Source of the DNA: DATEVL01 sp964448245
Lineage (GTDB): Bacteria > Chloroflexota > Anaerolineae > Anaerolineales > E44-bin32
NCBI GenBank assembly: GCA_964448245.1
Contig: CAYUWF010000010.1
Span: 1-34,473, forward strand
Direction of reading: 5' to 3'
Length of the DNA: 34,473 bases
Position numbers and translations under genes: made by a program. Positions within the stretch are counted from its first letter, which is position 1. Each line of letters opens with the position of its first letter. Below are positions 30,779 to 34,473 of the stretch, piece by piece. The notes beneath the pieces were generated by a model, which ran no database searches, was not told the origin of the DNA, and saw only the letters and a list, made by a program, of their open reading frames with translations.

Positions 30779-31272
30779 ACCCGATTACGCGCGAAGAGCG
30801 CCGCTGGTTCCTGCACTGCCTGGCCCAGGGCCTCTACGGATACATGGGCGCCGCCGCGCCGCCGATTCCGGTGGAGGGGCTGTTGCAACACCCGCCGGAG
30901 ACTTATCGCGACGATTTCGGCGTCGTCGACATGTATTCGTCCCTGTGGGACGCCACCTTCGCCCGCCCGCCCAACGGCCGGGGAAGCGTCTTCGTGCGGA
31001 ACGACCTGAGTCCCGCCGAGCGGCGCTTCGTCCTGGCGCGTGAGCTGCTCAGCGCGCTGATCACCAGCCGCCACGGCCGGGCGATGGGCCTGGTCCAGCT
31101 GCTCATGGCTGACCTGAAGGACTCTGCCGAGTACTTCGCCCGCTGCCTGATCGTGCCGGAGCCGCTGCTCCAGGCCTTTCGTCGGCGGGAGGGAAAGCTG
31201 GCTGACATGGCGGAAGCCTTCGGAATCCCCTCCGCCGCAGCCAAGCTGCGCTGGGAAGACTCGCCCGCGTAG
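30775..31272 (+). CDS. IrrE/ImmA-like protein without the HExxH active site
   Basis: A 165-aa protein resembling the ImmA/IrrE (COG2856) metallopeptidase fold. The segment SPAERRFVLARELLSALITS corresponds to the RFTLAHELGHxLLH helix, and DSAEYFARCLIVPEPLLQAF to the EANxFAxxLLMPxxLL helix. LADMAEAFGIPSAAAKLRW matches the ending LAxxFxVSxxAxxxRL. The zinc-binding HELGH reads RELLS, so both histidines are lost; the Glu of the second helix remains. It is thus probably not a peptidase but a sensor or partner. The ATG overlaps the preceding small gene by 4 bp, suggesting the two proteins work together, as in COG2856 regulator or toxin-antitoxin pairs. Confidence 0.65.
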   Translation: MNPITREERRWFLHCLAQGLYGYMGAAAPPIPVEGLLQHPPETYRDDFGVVDMYSSLWDATFARPPNGRGSVFVRNDLSPAERRFVLARELLSALITSRHGRAMGLVQLLMADLKDSAEYFARCLIVPEPLLQAFRRREGKLADMAEAFGIPSAAAKLRWEDSPA

Positions 31273-31432
31273 GCTCGCCTGAACGCGCGGTCCGGGTCGG
31301 GAGGGGAGGCCGGCTGCCCACCGGGGTGACCTGGGAGCCGCCGCACGCCGCGTCAGGCCGGGTCGCGTCGCCGTACCATCACGCACGCTGGCACCCAACT
31401 TGCATGCGCAGGGCCTGAACGCCGGGTCTGGG

Positions 31433-31438
31433 TATAAT
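31433..31438 (+). promoter_or_regulatory. Possible -10 box upstream of the TolB-like gene
   Basis: TATAAT in the context GGGTATAATCC, 37 bp before the GTG start. No -35 is evident at usual spacing. The same GGGTATAATCC word occurs on the minus strand near position 40. Otherwise the 203-bp gap from 31273 shows nothing. Confidence 0.4.
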
Positions 31439-31475
31439 CCGGCGCCGGCTATGATCCCTGCATGTCAGGTCCGCG

Positions 31476-33386
31476 GTGACGTCGCCTTCGCCTAGTTCCT
31501 CACCCGCGCCTCGGATTTCCGGGCGTGTCTGGGCCTTTCGCCTGTTTCTCGTCCTGGCGTTGGCCGTCATCCTGGTCATCGCTCGCGCCGGCCTTGCCCT
31601 GAGCAGCGCATCCCCAACACCCGCCGATCCAACGCTGTTGGCGATCGCCACGCACTTGGCTCTCCCGGTCACGCCGAGCGCCACCACCGGGCCCGTTTCC
31701 ACCGCCGCGCCGCTACCGACGCGGACGACCCTCTCCGGGACGATCATCTACACCGCCCGCGGCGCGGCGCGCTCGCACCTGTGGGCGATCGCCCAGGGGG
31801 ATCCGGCGCCCCTCCTCCTTACCGCCGGCGACTTCGATGACCGCGAACCGGGCATCAGCCCCGACGGCCGATGGGTAGCCCTCGCCTCCAACCGTGACAG
31901 CGGCTGGGACCTATACCTCCTCGACCTGTCGACCGGCGCCGTACGCCGCCTGACTCAGACGAACGCCTTTGAAGGCAAGCCGACGTGGTCGCCGGACGGC
32001 CTGTGGCTCGCGTACGAGTCCTACAGCGGCGACGACCTGGATATCTGGATCCTTCCCATCGACGGGAGCCAGGCCCCGATCAAGCTTACCGACGCGCCGT
32101 CGATGGACTCCTCGCCTGCGTGGGATCCCGGCCCCTATCCCCCCGACTGCGCCACGTGCGGGACGGGGCGTCGCGTCGCTTTTATTTCAGACCGCGATGG
32201 GTTGCCCGACGTCTTCCTGGCAAACCTCGACGACCCGGCCGAGCGCTACCTCAACCTGACGCACACCCCTCTGATTGCCGAAGCCGACCCTGCCTTCGCT
32301 CCCGACGGCGCGTCGATCGCCTACTCCGGGCGCGGCAACGGGCTCGATCTGATCTACGTCGCCGGCGTCGAAGGGGCCGGCGAGCCACGCGAGGTGGGAC
32401 TGGGTCGGAGCCCACAGTGGTCCCCCACAGGGGACGCCATCGGGGCGACACTGTCCTCGGCCCAATCCAGTCACTTCGTGGTCTACCCGCTGATCGAGGC
32501 CGACATCAGCAGCGTCGGCTTCCCGGCCATCCGCGGGATCGTGGATCTGACGTGGGCGGCCGGATCGCCGGCGCAGGGGTTGACCTGGCTGCCGGCCAAC
32601 GTCTCCCTGGCGGCACCCGCCGGCGCCGAGCCGGGCGCGCGCGTCGCCCTTGCCCGGCTGCCCGGCGTCAACGCGCCGACGGGAATGCTCTCGGACCTGG
32701 TCGACGAGGCCTTTCTCGACCTGCGCCAGCGTGCCGCCCAAGACATCGGGTGGGACATCCTGGGCACGCTCGAGAACGCCTTCGTCGGAATCAACGCACC
32801 GCTCCCCCCGGGGTTCGCCTACAACGATTGGCTCTACACCGGCAGGGCCTTCGCATTGGACTCGCGGGCGCTGGCCTCGGGCCTGGTGGAGATCGTCCGG
32901 GAGGATTACGGCGCCGAGACCTATTGGCGCGTCTATGTCAAAGCCTCTCCGCAGGATGGCTCGATCGGCGAACCGCTGCGCGTTCGCACCTGGGATTTCA
33001 GCACGCGCTACACCGGGGACCCCACGACCTACGACCGGGGAGGCTCGTTGAAGGCCGAGCTGCCGCAGGGTTACTACGTGGATCTGACCCAGCTGGCCGC
33101 CGACTTTGGGTTCGAACGCGTCCCGGCCATGTCCAACTGGAGGACGTACTTCCAGGGCGCCCGCTACAACGAATTCGCCCGCACCGAAGGCCTCACCTGG
33201 CTGCAGGCGATGCTGCAGATCTACCCGCCCGAGGCGATCGTCACACCGACTCCCTACCGCACCCCGACGCCGACTCCGACCATGACGCCTATCCCCACGG
33301 CCACGCCGTGGTGGTGGCGGTGGATCCTCACGGCGACCGCGCTCGCTCAGCCTGTCCCCACCGCCACAGGAACGCCGCTGCCATGA
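31476..33386 (+). CDS. TolB-like PD40 beta-propeller protein with Thr/Pro-rich tail
   Basis: A 636-aa protein anchored or exported by a single amino-terminal helix (about 18-42, VWAFRLFLVLALAVILVIA). Outside, at least five PD40/WD40-like repeats form a TolB-type propeller (about 90-330): ISPDGRWVALASNRD, WSPDGLWLAYES, VAFISDRDG, FAPDGASIAYS and QWSPTGDAIG. A second domain (about 395-575) is rich in aromatic residues, with PPGFAYNDWLYTGRAF and WRTYFQGARYNEFA; I do not recognise it. A Thr/Pro stretch (TPTPYRTPTPTPTMTPIPTA) and WWWRW follow. The start is a GTG at 31476. The stop overlaps the M23 gene by 4 bp, so a shared cell-envelope role is inferred. Confidence 0.82.
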   Translation: MTSPSPSSSPAPRISGRVWAFRLFLVLALAVILVIARAGLALSSASPTPADPTLLAIATHLALPVTPSATTGPVSTAAPLPTRTTLSGTIIYTARGAARSHLWAIAQGDPAPLLLTAGDFDDREPGISPDGRWVALASNRDSGWDLYLLDLSTGAVRRLTQTNAFEGKPTWSPDGLWLAYESYSGDDLDIWILPIDGSQAPIKLTDAPSMDSSPAWDPGPYPPDCATCGTGRRVAFISDRDGLPDVFLANLDDPAERYLNLTHTPLIAEADPAFAPDGASIAYSGRGNGLDLIYVAGVEGAGEPREVGLGRSPQWSPTGDAIGATLSSAQSSHFVVYPLIEADISSVGFPAIRGIVDLTWAAGSPAQGLTWLPANVSLAAPAGAEPGARVALARLPGVNAPTGMLSDLVDEAFLDLRQRAAQDIGWDILGTLENAFVGINAPLPPGFAYNDWLYTGRAFALDSRALASGLVEIVREDYGAETYWRVYVKASPQDGSIGEPLRVRTWDFSTRYTGDPTTYDRGGSLKAELPQGYYVDLTQLAADFGFERVPAMSNWRTYFQGARYNEFARTEGLTWLQAMLQIYPPEAIVTPTPYRTPTPTPTMTPIPTATPWWWRWILTATALAQPVPTATGTPLP

Positions 33387-34444
33387 ATCGTTGGCGGCGT
33401 CGCGCGGCCGTCCTGGTCGTTCTGCTTGCCGTCAGTGCCTGCGTCGCCGCGCCGCAACCCCCATCGGCCTCCCCGGCGTCGGCGACGCCCGCCACTGGAG
33501 CCCCGCCGCCTGTCGTCCCGAGTCCCACGCCCGCCCCCCTAGCGACCATGCTGGCGGCCCCTGGGCTCCTGTCTTTCTCGACCGCCGTTCCGGCTGCCGT
33601 CGCGGGGTGGCGGCCTCCTCCTTATCCTTCCCCTTGGTCGATTCGACCCGAGGACCACTTCTACTTCTCGCGGCCGATTCCCTCCGGCGAGGTGAATTGG
33701 CCGAACCCGAGCTATCGCTACGGCGCGACATACTCCGGGGAGCAGAGCACGCATACCGGCGTCGATCTCGGCGCGGAGCGCGGGGCCCCGGTGCTCGCCG
33801 CGGCCGCGGGCGAGGTCGTATGGACCGGGTATGGCCTCTACCGCGGGCTCCCGGATCCGGCCGACCCGTACGGACTCGCCATCGCTGTGCGGCACGACTT
33901 CGGTTATGGTGGCCAGCCGCTCTTCACGGTCTATGCCCACCTGCAGGCGAGCCGCGTCTGGCGTGGCCAGCGGGTGGACGCCGGTGAGATCATCGGCACC
34001 GTCGGCGACACCGGGCACGTCACGGGGCCACACCTGCATTTCGAGGTCCGCCTGGGGGAGAACTACTACTTCTCGACGCGCAATCCGGAGCTCTGGGTTG
34101 TCCCTCCCGAGGGCTGGGGTGTTCTGGCCGGGAGAGTCCTCGACAATTCGGGGCTCCCCCTGTACGAGCACCTGGTCCAGATCAAGTCGGTAGACACCGG
34201 CCAGAAGTGGACCGTCCTGACCTACGCCCAGGGGACGGTCAACCCAGACGCACCCTACAACGAGAACTTCGTCCTGGGCGAGCTGCCGGTCGGGCCGTAC
34301 GAGATCACCGTCCAGTTCGTCGGACGGACCCACACGGCCTGGCTCTTTCTGCTGCCCGGGCAGACCAATTTCATCGTCTTCAAGGGCCGCAGCGGTTTTG
34401 AGATCGAACCGACACCGACGCCCGCCGCGCACGCCCAGCGTTGA
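33383..34444 (+). CDS. M23 (LytM-type) peptidase lipoprotein with a carboxy-terminal beta domain
   Basis: A 353-aa secreted protein. The signal peptide ends in a lipobox-like LAVSAC, so it is probably a lipoprotein, then a Pro/Thr/Ser-rich linker (about 20-60). The M23 domain (about 115-230) has HTGVDLG, YAHL and GPHLHFEV, which supply the zinc ligands and catalytic histidine (HxxxD, HxH). Such enzymes cut peptide cross-bridges of peptidoglycan or act as activators of other hydrolases. After about residue 245 a beta-sandwich of the carboxypeptidase-regulatory type follows (GRVLDNSGLPLYEHLVQIKS). The ATG overlaps the stop of the TolB-like gene. The last 29 bases of the window show nothing further. 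Confidence 0.92.
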   Translation: MNRWRRRAAVLVVLLAVSACVAAPQPPSASPASATPATGAPPPVVPSPTPAPLATMLAAPGLLSFSTAVPAAVAGWRPPPYPSPWSIRPEDHFYFSRPIPSGEVNWPNPSYRYGATYSGEQSTHTGVDLGAERGAPVLAAAAGEVVWTGYGLYRGLPDPADPYGLAIAVRHDFGYGGQPLFTVYAHLQASRVWRGQRVDAGEIIGTVGDTGHVTGPHLHFEVRLGENYYFSTRNPELWVVPPEGWGVLAGRVLDNSGLPLYEHLVQIKSVDTGQKWTVLTYAQGTVNPDAPYNENFVLGELPVGPYEITVQFVGRTHTAWLFLLPGQTNFIVFKGRSGFEIEPTPTPAAHAQR

Positions 34445-34473
34445 AGTTTCGTTATCGTCCGGCCAGGCCAATT

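Noticed and set aside
31985..34444. Long open frame reaching upstream of the M23 gene
   Set aside because: Its first 466 or so codons are an arginine-rich shadow of the TolB-like gene in another frame. The real start of the peptidase is the ATG at 33383 with a signal peptide.

Overview
The window is high-GC bacterial chromosome and looks like Chloroflexota, probably an Anaerolineae-type metagenome scaffold. The reasons are the STAND-ATPase/SARP fusion regulator, the TolB-like and M23 proteins with PTPTPT-type linkers, the mre-PBP2-min-rodA order, and dispersed GC-rich hairpin repeats in the intergenic spaces. The lineage call is inference from protein style only. A run of exactly 100 N (16850-16949) marks a scaffolding gap. 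Genes are tightly packed, and many neighbours share a 4-bp ATGA stop/start overlap.

Left part (1-10285): a remnant of a LiaF-like membrane protein gene, then a long minus-strand growth and division block read right to left: mreB, mreC, mreD, mrdA (PBP2), a 390-bp MITE-like insertion, minC, minD, minE, rodA, gltX and a tRNA-Gln, closed by a strong hairpin terminator. It supplies the elongasome (MreBCD, PBP2, RodA), the Min division-site system and glutamyl-tRNA synthesis.

Middle part (10351-19300): plus-strand tilS overlaps an orphan ModE-type HTH gene. A divergent iron pair follows (FTR1-type permease and DtxR/MntR-type repressor), with a perfect 8-4-8 palindrome between them. Next is a promoter- and terminator-bounded, highly structured RNA of about 320 nt just upstream of glnA, one of the two most interesting objects here. 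Then come a minus-strand tRNA-modification block (ttuB, ttuA, queF and a queuosine-precursor transporter) interrupted by a 68-69 bp tandem array, and three-hairpin GC repeats.

Right part (19298-34473): a minus-strand operon (esterase, M20 peptidase, DUF1385 membrane protein). A sulfur amino acid locus follows: a CBS-domain beta-synthase overlapping a ParB/SerK-like putative free serine kinase, facing a cystathionine gamma-synthase/lyase. Then comes a regulatory locus: a small beta-rich protein and a 1052-aa STAND-TPR-SARP regulator. Downstream of it are two 11-bp direct repeats placed as expected for a SARP operator, a nine-codon leader ORF with a very strong ribosome binding site, an intrinsic terminator, a small helical protein and an IrrE/ImmA-like protein that has lost its HExxH motif. 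The window ends with a TolB-like secreted protein and an M23 lipoprotein.

The best candidates for undescribed biology are the SARP-linked leader/attenuator locus (30154-31272) and the glnA leader RNA (13927-14285). Next are a TtuB-type sulfur carrier with 13 residues after its Gly-Gly, and the coupled serine-kinase/beta-synthase pair.
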